A DNA stretch of 43,084 nt, from the NCBI RefSeq assembly GCF_021555155.1, contig NZ_JAKGBU010000045.1:1-43084 (forward strand), given 5' to 3'. A program made the translations under genes and the position numbers. Of this stretch, positions 33,741-41,171 are shown piece after piece. The stretch comes from Rhizobium alarense. GTDB lineage: Bacteria > Pseudomonadota > Alphaproteobacteria > Rhizobiales > Rhizobiaceae. The first letter of the stretch is position 1. Each line of letters begins with the position of its first letter. The notes under the pieces were generated by a model. That model saw only the letters and a list, made by a program, of their open reading frames with translations, was not told the origin of the DNA and did no database searches.

Positions 33741-34388
33741 ATGGCGATCGGAGAAGACGACGAAACGCGGCTTCGCCGCACTGCCGCGCGGCTTGCGGGA
33801 AAAGGCCTCATGCTGCCCGGTGATACGCTCGCCGCGCGGGTTCCGGAGGAGGGCGTGCTGCGCGTCCTGACGCTCGCCGCAGGCACGGCGCCGCCGCAGG
33901 ATGCCGTCCGCCTGGATCTCGCCGGCACCGATCCGGACCTCCGGCGCCGCATCATGGCGGTCCGGCCGGATGTCGGCGCGATCCTCATCGGCCGCCAGCC
34001 CTGGGCTTCGGCGCTCGCACAGCTCGGCCATTCGATGCCCGGTGTCTTCGACGAGCAGATCCGGCATCTCGGCCTGGAGGTGCGCCGCTCGGCGCCGGTG
34101 GCCGACGACGCGGCGCTGCGGGCGCTCGTTGCGGACGGGTCCAACGCCGTCCTGTTCAACAACCGCATCTGGTGCTTCGGCATGACGCTCGAGCGCCTGG
34201 CGCTCAATGCGGAGCTTCTCGAGAAATGCGCCAAGGCCTATGTGCTGGCCTTCGCGACCGGCCACCGCGTCGAGCACATCCCGTGGCTCGTCCGCTTCAT
34301 CGCCAGCCGCCGGCTGCGGCACGACGAGGCGCAGGCCGCAGCGGCACATCTGCGCGGCGAACGGGCGGTGCCGAAGGCCGGTTACTGA
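33741..34388 (+). CDS. Class II aldolase/adducin-like protein lacking metal ligands (probable pseudoenzyme)
   Basis: A 215-residue protein starting at ATG 33741 after GAGGGTGGG. The fold resembles class II aldolase/adducin: the N-terminal RRTAARLAGKGLMLPGDTLA and the C-terminal TLERLALNAELLEKCAKAYV are family-like. Aligned with the intact aldolase at 31613, however, the HTH zinc pair becomes I-G-R (about residues 83-85), the HG of the third ligand becomes N-R (about 140), and the catalytic Glu becomes Asp. All three metal ligands are thus gone. It may be a structural or regulatory partner of the active aldolase. The frame is intact and operon-located, so decay is unlikely. Confidence 0.8.
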   Translation: MAIGEDDETRLRRTAARLAGKGLMLPGDTLAARVPEEGVLRVLTLAAGTAPPQDAVRLDLAGTDPDLRRRIMAVRPDVGAILIGRQPWASALAQLGHSMPGVFDEQIRHLGLEVRRSAPVADDAALRALVADGSNAVLFNNRIWCFGMTLERLALNAELLEKCAKAYVLAFATGHRVEHIPWLVRFIASRRLRHDEAQAAAAHLRGERAVPKAGY

Positions 34389-34421
34389 CGGCCCTGGCAT
34401 CGTGTTGCGGACCGGCGACCG

Positions 34422-35123
34422 TCAGGCCAGGCCTGCCGGCTGCTGCAGGCGCCCGTCGGCCATTTCCACGGTGCGGTCGAAGAGGTCGAGCGCGCGGTGG
34501 TCGTGGGTGACGATGGCGATGCCGGCACCGCGCTGGTCGGCGATCTGGCGGAAGAGCGCGATCACCTGCCGGCCGCGCACGCCGTCGAGCGCCGCAGTCG
34601 GCTCGTCGGCGAGGATGAGCGCCGGCTCGTTGGCGATCGCCCGGGCGATCGCGACGCGCTGCTGCTCGCCGCCGGAAAGCCGCGCCGGATGGTTGTCGAT
34701 GCGGTGGCCGAGGTCGAGCTCGTCGAGCAGCATGGTCGCCTGGGTCCGGGCGACGCGCGGCGGCACGTCGTCGATCTCCAGCGCCAGCGCCACGTTCTCC
34801 ACTGCGGTGAGAAAGGGGATGAGATTGGCCTTCTGGAAAACGAAGCCGATATGGTTGCGCCGGAAATCGCGCAGGCTTTCGAGCTCGGCACCGGCATGGG
34901 AGACGCGCTCGCCGTTGATCCGCACCTCGCCGTCCGTCGGCGGCTCCAGGAGCCCCGCGATCATCAGCATCGTGCTCTTGCCCGAGCCGCTCGGCCCCAG
35001 GATGCCGACGACTTCGCCGGGGAAGATCTCCAGCGACACGCCGTCAAGGGCGCGCACGATGCCGTCGCCGCTCGGATAGTGGCGGGTGGCGTTCTCGATG
35101 CTGAGGATGGGCGCAGCCCTCAT
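34422..35123 (-). CDS. DevA/MacB-type ABC transporter ATP-binding protein
   Basis: A 233-residue ATPase with Walker A GPSGSGKSTMLMIAGLLEPP, signature LSGGEQQRVAIARAIANEP, Walker B LILADEPTAALD and switch THDHRALDLF. This is the MacB/LolD/DevA subgroup that drives FtsX-type permeases. It starts in the ATGA overlap with the permease gene and ends the minus-strand operon of exported proteins, fusion protein, permease and ATPase. It is 33 bases from the convergent aldolase-like gene, with no terminator seen between them. Confidence 0.93.
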   Translation of the reverse strand: MRAAPILSIENATRHYPSGDGIVRALDGVSLEIFPGEVVGILGPSGSGKSTMLMIAGLLEPPTDGEVRINGERVSHAGAELESLRDFRRNHIGFVFQKANLIPFLTAVENVALALEIDDVPPRVARTQATMLLDELDLGHRIDNHPARLSGGEQQRVAIARAIANEPALILADEPTAALDGVRGRQVIALFRQIADQRGAGIAIVTHDHRALDLFDRTVEMADGRLQQPAGLA

Positions 35124-36283
35124 GACAGAACCTCCTGCGCCCGGACCTTGAGGGCGCGCGAGATGCCGAGCAGGCTGGCGACCCCGCAGATGACGGCGAT
35201 CGCCGCGAGCAGGCCGGCGAGGTCGGCGGGGTCGATGACGACGCGCCGCGGGAAATAGGGGAAGATGAGCTTCGCCGCGCCCCAGCCGAACAGGAAGCCG
35301 CCGCCGCCGATCAGGAAGGATTGCTGCGCGATCATCGAGACGATGACGGAATTGCGCGCGCCGATCAGCTTCAGCATGGCGATCTGGTGCAGCTTCTCGA
35401 TCGTCAGCGTGTAGATGATCATCGAGATCACCAATGTCATGACGACGAGCAGCACGGCGGTGAAGGCGAGGATCTGCACGCGCAGCCGCCAGAGCCGCTG
35501 GTTGAGCAGCAGGTCGCGCTGGTCGGCACGGCTGAGCACGTTGGCGTCGCCCCATCCGAGCACGGCGCGCCTGACGGCGTTCTCGTCGGCTGCCGGGTTG
35601 AGCGTCACGAGAATGGCGGCGATCTTGCTGTCCTGCGAGACGGAGCTCTGCCGCCCGTCGTCGGAGGCGGCGTGGCCGTTCGCGGCGCGGGCGAGCAGCA
35701 CCTCCTCGCTGGTGCGGGTCGTGGCGATCGCCGAGGCGTCGGCGACCGTCACGAAGAGCAGCCCGTCGCCGGTCGCGTCGACCATGCCGCGCGTCAGGCC
35801 GACGATCGCATAGCTGTCGCGGCCGAGTTTCACGCGGTCGCCGAGCGAAAGCCCGACGCTCTCGTCCGCCACGGCCTCGTAGTGTCCCGTCGCGAGCGAA
35901 CGGCCGGCGACGAGATCGAGCCAGGCGCCCGTGTCGGTCGGATAGTCGAGCCCCGTCACGGCGGCGCGCAGCGCGTGGCCCGCGACGTCGAACTGCTGGC
36001 TGAACTGCACGAAGCGGCGGACCGTCGCGACGCCGTCGACGCCCTCGACCCGGCGGTCCATGCGTGCCGCAAGGGCCGAGCTTTCGGCGAAGGGTCCGGA
36101 CCGGCCGCCCTGCACCACCCAGAGATCGGCGCCGATCTCGTCGATGACGAGAAGCGCATCCGCGACGATGCCGCGGTAGAGGCCGACCATGCCGATGGAG
36201 GCGGTGACGAGGAAGCCGACGCCGGCAACCGTCATCACGAAGCGCGCGAGGTTGAAGCGGATGTCCTTGATCGCGAGGTTCAT
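35120..36283 (-). CDS. DevC-like FtsX-family ABC permease
   Basis: A 387-residue permease. The N-terminal membrane span (FVMTVAGVGFLVTASIGMVG) is followed by a periplasmic domain of about 200 residues and three C-terminal spans (LAFTAVLLVVMTLVISMIIY, then QSFLIGGGGFLFGWGAAKLI and LAGLLAAIAVICGVASLLGI). This is the topology of DevC and MacB-type permeases. The ATG at 36283 overlaps the fusion-protein stop by four bases. With the fusion protein and ATPase it forms a tripartite exporter. The cargo is unknown; the small exported proteins upstream are candidates for partners or substrates. Confidence 0.92.
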   Translation of the reverse strand: MNLAIKDIRFNLARFVMTVAGVGFLVTASIGMVGLYRGIVADALLVIDEIGADLWVVQGGRSGPFAESSALAARMDRRVEGVDGVATVRRFVQFSQQFDVAGHALRAAVTGLDYPTDTGAWLDLVAGRSLATGHYEAVADESVGLSLGDRVKLGRDSYAIVGLTRGMVDATGDGLLFVTVADASAIATTRTSEEVLLARAANGHAASDDGRQSSVSQDSKIAAILVTLNPAADENAVRRAVLGWGDANVLSRADQRDLLLNQRLWRLRVQILAFTAVLLVVMTLVISMIIYTLTIEKLHQIAMLKLIGARNSVIVSMIAQQSFLIGGGGFLFGWGAAKLIFPYFPRRVVIDPADLAGLLAAIAVICGVASLLGISRALKVRAQEVLS

Positions 36284-37611
36284 CGGGCCGTCTCCGCGCG
36301 GTCCACCCGCATGCCGCGATAGGCGCCGGCAGGCTTGAGCAGCACGGTATCGCCCGGTGCGCCGCCGCTGCGGATCTCCGCCCGGCCGTCGCCGATCCGG
36401 CCGAACGTTACCGGCCGCCACCATGCGCGGCCGTTCACGACGAACCAGAGGCCCGGGCGGCCGTCGTCGTGCACGATGGCGTCGGTGGGGATCGAAAGCG
36501 TCCTCGCCGCCGCGCCGACCGCGACCCTTGCCGTGCCGCGCTGGCCGATCGCCCAGGTGTCCGGCAGGCGGTCCGGCTTGACGTCGACGGTGAATTCGCG
36601 GGTTTCCTCGTCCACCGTGCGGCCCAGCCGGTGGACATGCGCCGCCACGCGGCGGTCGGGCGCCGATGCGAAGGAGAGCGAGGCCTGCTGGCCGGGGCGG
36701 ATCTCGGCCATCGTGCTCTCGTCGAAACGCGCGGTCAGCACGAGCGAAGCCGGGTCGACGATCGAAAACAGCGAGGTGCCGGGCGTCACCACGTCGCCGA
36801 GATTGCGATCGCGCGACACGACGATGCCGTCGAAGGGCGCGCGCACGACTGCATCCTCGAGCCGCGTGCGGTTGAGCGCCACGGTTGCCTCGGCGGAGAT
36901 TGCCTGCGCGCGCGCCTGCGAAACCGCGGCCTCGGTGCGTGCCACGTCCGCTTCCGCCTGCTGCAGCGTGGCGAGCGCGGTGTCGTAGGAGGCCTGCGAG
37001 GTCGTGCCCTGGCGCAAAAGATCGCGCTGCCGGTCATGCGAGAGGCGGGCATTGCGCAGGCCGGCCTCGGCCCGCTCGCGATCGGCTTCGGCGAGGTCGA
37101 CCGCGCGGCGCGCGGCGTCGCGCGAGGCCGTCGCGGCGGCGAGATTGCTCTTCAGGTCGTCCGCGGCGATGTCGGCGAGCGGATCGCCCTTGCGGACCCT
37201 GTCGCTCCGGTCGGCATGGAGCGCGGTTATCATGCCCTGGATGCGGGCGCCGGCCGTGCTGCTCTCGATGGCGGTCAATGTCCCGGGGCCGCTGATGTCG
37301 AAGACGAGCGGCGCTTCCGCAAGCACGATGCCCTCGGCGGCATGCGGAACGCCGTAGCGAAGACCGAGTGCGCCGGCGAGCATTGCGGCAAGGAGGGCGC
37401 CGGCGAGCGTGGTGCGTATCCCGCGCCGCCGCTGCGGCCGCGGGCGGCGGGTTGAACCCGCCGGAGGGTCGGAGGCGGGCTGGTCCGCGCGCGCCCTGAC
37501 AGCGGGGGCGGCCGTGCCGGCCCCGCTGTCGGCCTGCCGCTCCGGTTTCGCGGCAGCCTTCGTCGGGGCGACTGCGCCGTTTGTCCGGTGCGGCAGGGGA
37601 GGGGTCGTCAC
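36280..37611 (-). CDS. HlyD/DevB-like membrane fusion protein
   Basis: The start is set at GTG 37611, which follows GGGAG and overlaps the Cys-rich-protein stop by four bases (GTGA). This gives 443 residues. An unusual Pro/Ala/Arg-rich cytoplasmic N terminus of about 65 residues precedes the membrane span (LAGALLAAMLAGALGLRYG). A lipoyl half (AGARIQGMITALHADRSDRV), an alpha-helical hairpin of about 110 residues, the second lipoyl half (RAPFDGIVVSRDRNLGDVVT) and beta-barrel domains follow. It bridges the DevC-like permease to the outer membrane. The Pro-rich tail is not typical of the family. Confidence 0.9.
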   Translation of the reverse strand: MTTPPLPHRTNGAVAPTKAAAKPERQADSGAGTAAPAVRARADQPASDPPAGSTRRPRPQRRRGIRTTLAGALLAAMLAGALGLRYGVPHAAEGIVLAEAPLVFDISGPGTLTAIESSTAGARIQGMITALHADRSDRVRKGDPLADIAADDLKSNLAAATASRDAARRAVDLAEADRERAEAGLRNARLSHDRQRDLLRQGTTSQASYDTALATLQQAEADVARTEAAVSQARAQAISAEATVALNRTRLEDAVVRAPFDGIVVSRDRNLGDVVTPGTSLFSIVDPASLVLTARFDESTMAEIRPGQQASLSFASAPDRRVAAHVHRLGRTVDEETREFTVDVKPDRLPDTWAIGQRGTARVAVGAAARTLSIPTDAIVHDDGRPGLWFVVNGRAWWRPVTFGRIGDGRAEIRSGGAPGDTVLLKPAGAYRGMRVDRAETAR

Positions 37612-37889
37612 TGGCCGAGTGCTCCCGCGAGCGTCTGCTGGCAGGTCGGCGAAACCGAAGCGGCGTGTTCCTGCAGGCAGATGGCGATCCGCCCGCCGCC
37701 GGGTTCGATGCCCTTGCAGAACTGGCGGATGTCGGTGCGGCAGGCGCGGGCGACTTCCTTGGCCTTTGCCTTCATCTCGGGTGTCGCCTGCTGCGCCTGG
37801 GCGAAGGCGGACGATGCGCCGCCGATCAGCGACAGGGCAAGAAGCGTGGCGGCGAACGGACGGGCGCCGGCGGGCATGCGGTTCTTCAT
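37608..37889 (-). CDS. Exported cysteine-rich-repeat protein
   Basis: A 93-residue protein. GAGGAGA precedes ATG 37889, and a signal peptide (FAATLLALSLIGGASSAFAQ) is followed by a 60-residue mature chain with four cysteines: ACRTDIRQFCKGIEPGGGR and ICLQEHAASVSPTC. This is the cysteine-rich repeat (GLG1-type) pattern found in small proteobacterial secreted proteins. It lies between the SH3 protein and the fusion protein, with which it overlaps, so it is translationally tied to the exporter. Confidence 0.85.
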   Translation of the reverse strand: MKNRMPAGARPFAATLLALSLIGGASSAFAQAQQATPEMKAKAKEVARACRTDIRQFCKGIEPGGGRIAICLQEHAASVSPTCQQTLAGALGQ

Positions 37890-37936
37890 CTGGGATCTCC
37901 TCTTTGGTTGACGAAGCGTTGGGGGGCCAGCAGGCC

Positions 37937-38452
37937 TCACGGATCGAAGGTGAAACTGCGGGAATAGGTCCTGCCGCGCGGGCCGGTCGTGGTGCGCGAC
38001 GCCGAGCAGCCGTCGAGGCAGCGCGCCGGCCGCCGCACCGCCGGCCCGGCGACCGGCCGGGCGTAATAGGCGTGGCCGCGGGCATACCAGGGGTATCCGA
38101 CATAATGGGCGTGCCAGTAGGCCGAGCCGTAGGCGACGACCGGTACGCCGATCCGCACCGCGGTCGCCTGCGTGACCACGACCGTCGTGCCGCCGCTCGC
38201 AATCGTGATATAGCGGGAAGCCACCCATCCGCGGACGCCCGCGACGCCGACGTCGCACCAGGAGTAGTCCGCGAGGCAGCCGAAAGTGACGACCCGGCTT
38301 CCCGCCGCGATGACGCGGACGACCGGATAGCCCGTTCCGGGGCCGGCCCTGAGATTGACATCCATGACGGTGATGGAACTGGTCGCGGCCTCTGCCGCTC
38401 CGGAGGCCAGCAGCGCAGGCAGCAGGGCGAGCATCGCTGCACGTATCTTCAT
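37937..38452 (-). CDS. Exported bacterial SH3-domain protein with C-terminal SRTTTG motif
   Basis: A 171-residue protein with a signal peptide (AMLALLPALLASGAAEAA) and an SH3-type domain at about 25-85 (VMDVNLRAGPGTGYPVVRVI and DVGVAGVRGWVASRYITI) with a Cys pair (C59, C66). A Tyr/His/Pro-rich linker (about 105-135) follows, then a C terminus with C145-LDG-C149 followed by SASRTTTGPRGRTYSRSFTF. SH3b domains often bind cell-wall peptides. The tail is shared with the small exported protein encoded just upstream (38582-38896), which ties the two functionally. Confidence 0.85.
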   Translation of the reverse strand: MKIRAAMLALLPALLASGAAEAATSSITVMDVNLRAGPGTGYPVVRVIAAGSRVVTFGCLADYSWCDVGVAGVRGWVASRYITIASGGTTVVVTQATAVRIGVPVVAYGSAYWHAHYVGYPWYARGHAYYARPVAGPAVRRPARCLDGCSASRTTTGPRGRTYSRSFTFDP

Positions 38453-38523
38453 CGTGTTCTCCTCGGAATGTAGGGCGGCCGCTGCGGGTCCGCGCGGTCG
38501 TGGGACTGTTGGAAGAAGGGGAA

Positions 38524-38568
38524 ACCGGCAGCGGGCTGCGCGGGGGGCGGAGAGAACCCGCTGCCGGT
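38524..38568 (-). terminator. Hairpin terminator after the small repeat-protein gene
   Basis: ACCGGCAGCGGG and CCCGCTGCCGGT form a perfect twelve-pair stem with a 21-base loop. On the minus strand the stem is followed by TTCCCCTTCTTCC, a pyrimidine-rich run. It lies 14 bases beyond the small exported-protein stop and would terminate or attenuate transcription before the SH3/Cys-rich/exporter genes. Confidence 0.55.
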
Positions 38569-38581
38569 CATCGCGAAGCCG

Positions 38582-38896
38582 TTACCAGCTGACGCTGCCT
38601 TCGCGATGAACCGTGCCGCCGTGCGCGCCTGTCGTGGTGCGCGAGCCGCTGCAGGTCTGGGACGGACCGTCGCAGCTCACCGAACCGCTCCGGCTGGCGG
38701 AATATCCGTAGGGACCCGTGCGGCTGACGCTGCGCGAGCAGGTTCCTCCGGCGCAGTTTCCATGGGCGTTGACCGAGGCCGTTCCGTGCCAGCCGGTCAC
38801 CGACCGGCTGCGGGTCCAGGCGGCGGCCTCGCCGACGGCCACCACTGCGAAGAGACCGGCAAGCAGCCCTGTCGGGATCGCCTTCGTCACGTTCAT
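38582..38896 (-). CDS. Small exported tandem-repeat protein (SRSxTGxxG repeats)
   Basis: The ATG at 38896 follows AAAGGAGA and gives 104 residues; the earlier ATG 38932 is not preferred. A signal peptide (LLAGLFAVVAVGEAAA) ends near residue 26. The mature part is three degenerate ~25-residue units: 29-53 (SVTGWHG, ending C48-C53), 54-82 (SRTGPYGYSASRSGSVSC, ending C75-C82) and 83-104 (SGSRTTTGAHGG, ending EGSVSW). Each of the first two units closes with a spaced Cys pair. No family is recognised. It is the gene nearest the shared promoter with the second two-component system. Confidence 0.8.
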   Translation of the reverse strand: MNVTKAIPTGLLAGLFAVVAVGEAAAWTRSRSVTGWHGTASVNAHGNCAGGTCSRSVSRTGPYGYSASRSGSVSCDGPSQTCSGSRTTTGAHGGTVHREGSVSW

Positions 38897-39026
38897 GGCA
38901 TTCTCCTTTCGCTCGTTCTCCCGTTCCGGCACCGTGGCCGGCGCCGTTCGGGATGGTCGAAGGATAGGGACGGCATGTATGCGCCATGTGGCTCGGCGCA
39001 GTCGTTGTGTATCGCCGCCGCGCCGG

Positions 39027-39042
39027 TTTGTAGCAATTTGTA
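39027..39042 (+). promoter_or_regulatory. TTTGTA direct-repeat operator in the divergent gap
   Basis: TTTGTA (39027) and TTTGTA (39037) repeat with a ten-base step, with a looser TTGTGTA at 39005. The 200-base gap (38897-39096) separates the exported-protein genes from the second two-component system. Tandem half-sites about one helical turn apart are the usual target of OmpR-type regulators. Control of both directions by this regulator is inference. Confidence 0.5.
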
Positions 39043-39096
39043 ACGGGGTCCGCCGGGCTCTTGATTCCGCTTCGCCGCCCCCGCATCCTTTCGCCC

Positions 39097-39813
39097 ATGA
39101 GCACCAGTGACCAGACCATTCTCGTCGTCGACGACGACGGCGAAATCCGCAGGCTGATCGGCGACATGCTGCGCCGGGAGGGCTATGACGTGGAGCTTGC
39201 CGAGGATGCGGCCCAGATGGACGCCGTGCGCGCCCGCACGCCGGTCGACCTTCTCGTCCTCGACCTGATGCTTCCGGGAGAGGACGGCCTGTCGATCTGC
39301 CGCCGGCTGCGCGGCGAGGACGATCTGCCGATCCTCATGCTGACGGCGAAGGGCGACGAGACGGACCGGGTCGTCGGGCTGGAGATCGGCGCCGACGACT
39401 ATCTGGTGAAGCCCTTTGCCCCCCGCGAGCTGCTTGCCCGCATCCGCGCGCTGCTGCGCCGCGCCGGAACGCAGCGCAAGGACGCGCCGTCGCGCCGCTT
39501 CGCCTTTGACCGCTTCGTGATCGATCTCGATTCCCGCACCGTCACGGACGAGACCGGCGTCCCGGTCGCACTGACCAGCGGCGAGTTCGACCTGCTCGCC
39601 TGTTTCGTCGCGCGGCCGCGCCGGGTGCTGTCGCGCGACCAGATCCTCGACTGGACGCACGGCCGCCTCGCCAATCCCTTCGACCGCACGGTCGATCTGC
39701 AGGTATCGCGGCTGCGCCGCAAGCTGCAGTCCGTCTCGTCCGAGGCCACCCTGATCACGACGGTCCGCAACAACGGCTATCTGCTCACCGTGCCTGTCCG
39801 GCAGGTGCCCTGA
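39097..39813 (+). CDS. OmpR-family response regulator
   Basis: The ATG at 39097 (MSTSDQTILVVDDDGEI) is preferred over the upstream ATT/ATG at 39061 and gives 238 residues. The receiver domain has the acidic pocket VDDD, phosphoacceptor Asp in DLLVLDLMLPGEDG, Thr in MLTAKGDE and Lys in YLVKPF. The winged helix includes VALTSGEFDLLACFVARPRR and VDLQVSRLRRKLQS. It overlaps the kinase start by one base (TGATG). It is divergent from the exporter and secreted-protein genes, which it probably controls. The ribosome site is weak. Confidence 0.93.
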   Translation: MSTSDQTILVVDDDGEIRRLIGDMLRREGYDVELAEDAAQMDAVRARTPVDLLVLDLMLPGEDGLSICRRLRGEDDLPILMLTAKGDETDRVVGLEIGADDYLVKPFAPRELLARIRALLRRAGTQRKDAPSRRFAFDRFVIDLDSRTVTDETGVPVALTSGEFDLLACFVARPRRVLSRDQILDWTHGRLANPFDRTVDLQVSRLRRKLQSVSSEATLITTVRNNGYLLTVPVRQVP

Positions 39814-41171
39814 TGGTCCGAGCCGGCCTTTCCGCGCGCCTCGCCGCCATCGCGGCGACGGCGATGCTGACGACCTGGGTGACGATCGTCTCCGTCTATT
39901 ATCTGTCGAAGGGGCTGGACGAGGGGATTTCGCTTCCTGCTCCGCAGCAGCTCGTCGCGATGGCCGGCCTGCTTGCCGAAGCCGGGCCGGCCGACCGGCA
40001 GAAGGTGCTGGCTATCGTCCGGTCGCCGCTCGTCGCGGTCTCGGTCGAAACGGACATGCCCGTGCCCGAGACGGGCAGCGGCAACAGCATTCTGGAGCAG
40101 AGCCGCTTCGAGCCGTACCGGGAGGCGCTGGGCGCCGCGCTGCTCTCGGTCACGGCGGGCCGCGTCGAGGGCGGCGACCGCTGGCTGCCGCGGCCCTTTG
40201 CCGGTTCGGTCAGTCCCGTCGTCTTCCGCATCCGGCTGAACGACGCGGAGGTTCTGCAGATCGAGGCGAGGGCGCCCTATGTCGTCACCTGGTTCGGCCT
40301 CCCCGCGGGATTTGGCGCAGGCGTCATCGGCACCGTCTTCGCGCTCGTCGCCGTCCTGCTGCTGCACAGCCAGATCCGGCCGCTCGGCCGGCTCGCCGCC
40401 GCCGTCGACCGGATGGATCCGGCGGGCGATCCGGTAGCACTTCCCGACATGCGCTACGGCGCAGAGGAGATGAAGACGCTGGTCGGCGCCTTCGACCGGC
40501 TGCAGGGAAGGCTGCATTCGATGATGCGGGCGCGGCTCGCCCTGATCGGCGGCATCCAGCACGATGTCCGCACCTTCGCGACACGCCTGCGCCTCCGGAT
40601 CGAGCACATTCCCGACGAGGAGCAGCGCGGCCGGGCGGCGGGCGACATTGAGGCGATGATCACGCTGCTCGACGACTCGCTGCTCGCCGGCCGCGCCGGC
40701 GTCGGCGCGCTGGACGAGGAACTGCTCGATCTGGCGGGGCTGGTCATCGCCGAGGTTCGCGAGCGGCCGGATGCGGACCGGGTCGCGACGCTGTATGTGA
40801 CGGAGGAGGCCCGTGCTGCCCAGGTGCTCGGCGATCGCCTTGCGCTGAGGCGCGTCGTCTTCAACCTGGTCGACAATGCGATCAAATACGGCGCCGCCGC
40901 CCATGTCCGGCTCGCGCGCGACGATCAGGTACTGGTGCTGACGGTCGACGACGAGGGGCCCGGCATCCCGGCGGGGCAGCGGGAAATGCTGCTCGAACCC
41001 TTCGTGCGGATGGAGCCGTCGCGTGCCCGCCGGACCGGCGGCGCCGGTCTCGGCCTCGCGGTCGCCCGCAGTCTCGTCGAAGCCCATGGCGGCAGGCTGG
41101 ACCTTGCCGAAGCGCCCGGCGGTGGAGGGCGCGCCCTCGTCCGCGTGCCGGTTTTCGCCGGTACGGGTTAG
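39813..41171 (+). CDS. Sensor histidine kinase
   Basis: A 452-residue kinase with TM1 at about residues 10-30 (TAMLTTWVTIVSVYYLS), a periplasmic sensor of about 125 residues (SLPAPQQLVAMAGLLAEAG), and TM2 at about 160-185 (GAGVIGTVFALVAVLLL). A HAMP-like linker is followed by the H-box GGIQHDVRTFATRLRLRIE, N-box NLVDNAIKYG, and ATP motifs DDEGPGIP and GGAGLGLAVARSL. The H-box has HDVRT in place of the common HELRT, still with the phosphoacceptor His. It partners the regulator at 39097 and ends overlapping the convergent MFS gene. Confidence 0.93.
   Translation: MVRAGLSARLAAIAATAMLTTWVTIVSVYYLSKGLDEGISLPAPQQLVAMAGLLAEAGPADRQKVLAIVRSPLVAVSVETDMPVPETGSGNSILEQSRFEPYREALGAALLSVTAGRVEGGDRWLPRPFAGSVSPVVFRIRLNDAEVLQIEARAPYVVTWFGLPAGFGAGVIGTVFALVAVLLLHSQIRPLGRLAAAVDRMDPAGDPVALPDMRYGAEEMKTLVGAFDRLQGRLHSMMRARLALIGGIQHDVRTFATRLRLRIEHIPDEEQRGRAAGDIEAMITLLDDSLLAGRAGVGALDEELLDLAGLVIAEVRERPDADRVATLYVTEEARAAQVLGDRLALRRVVFNLVDNAIKYGAAAHVRLARDDQVLVLTVDDEGPGIPAGQREMLLEPFVRMEPSRARRTGGAGLGLAVARSLVEAHGGRLDLAEAPGGGGRALVRVPVFAGTG

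Noticed and set aside
36280-38442. A 720-codon reading joining the fusion protein with upstream sequence
   Set aside because: The upstream part is out of frame with the SH3 and Cys-rich genes, which have signal peptides and ribosome sites; the GTG at 37611 is a better start.
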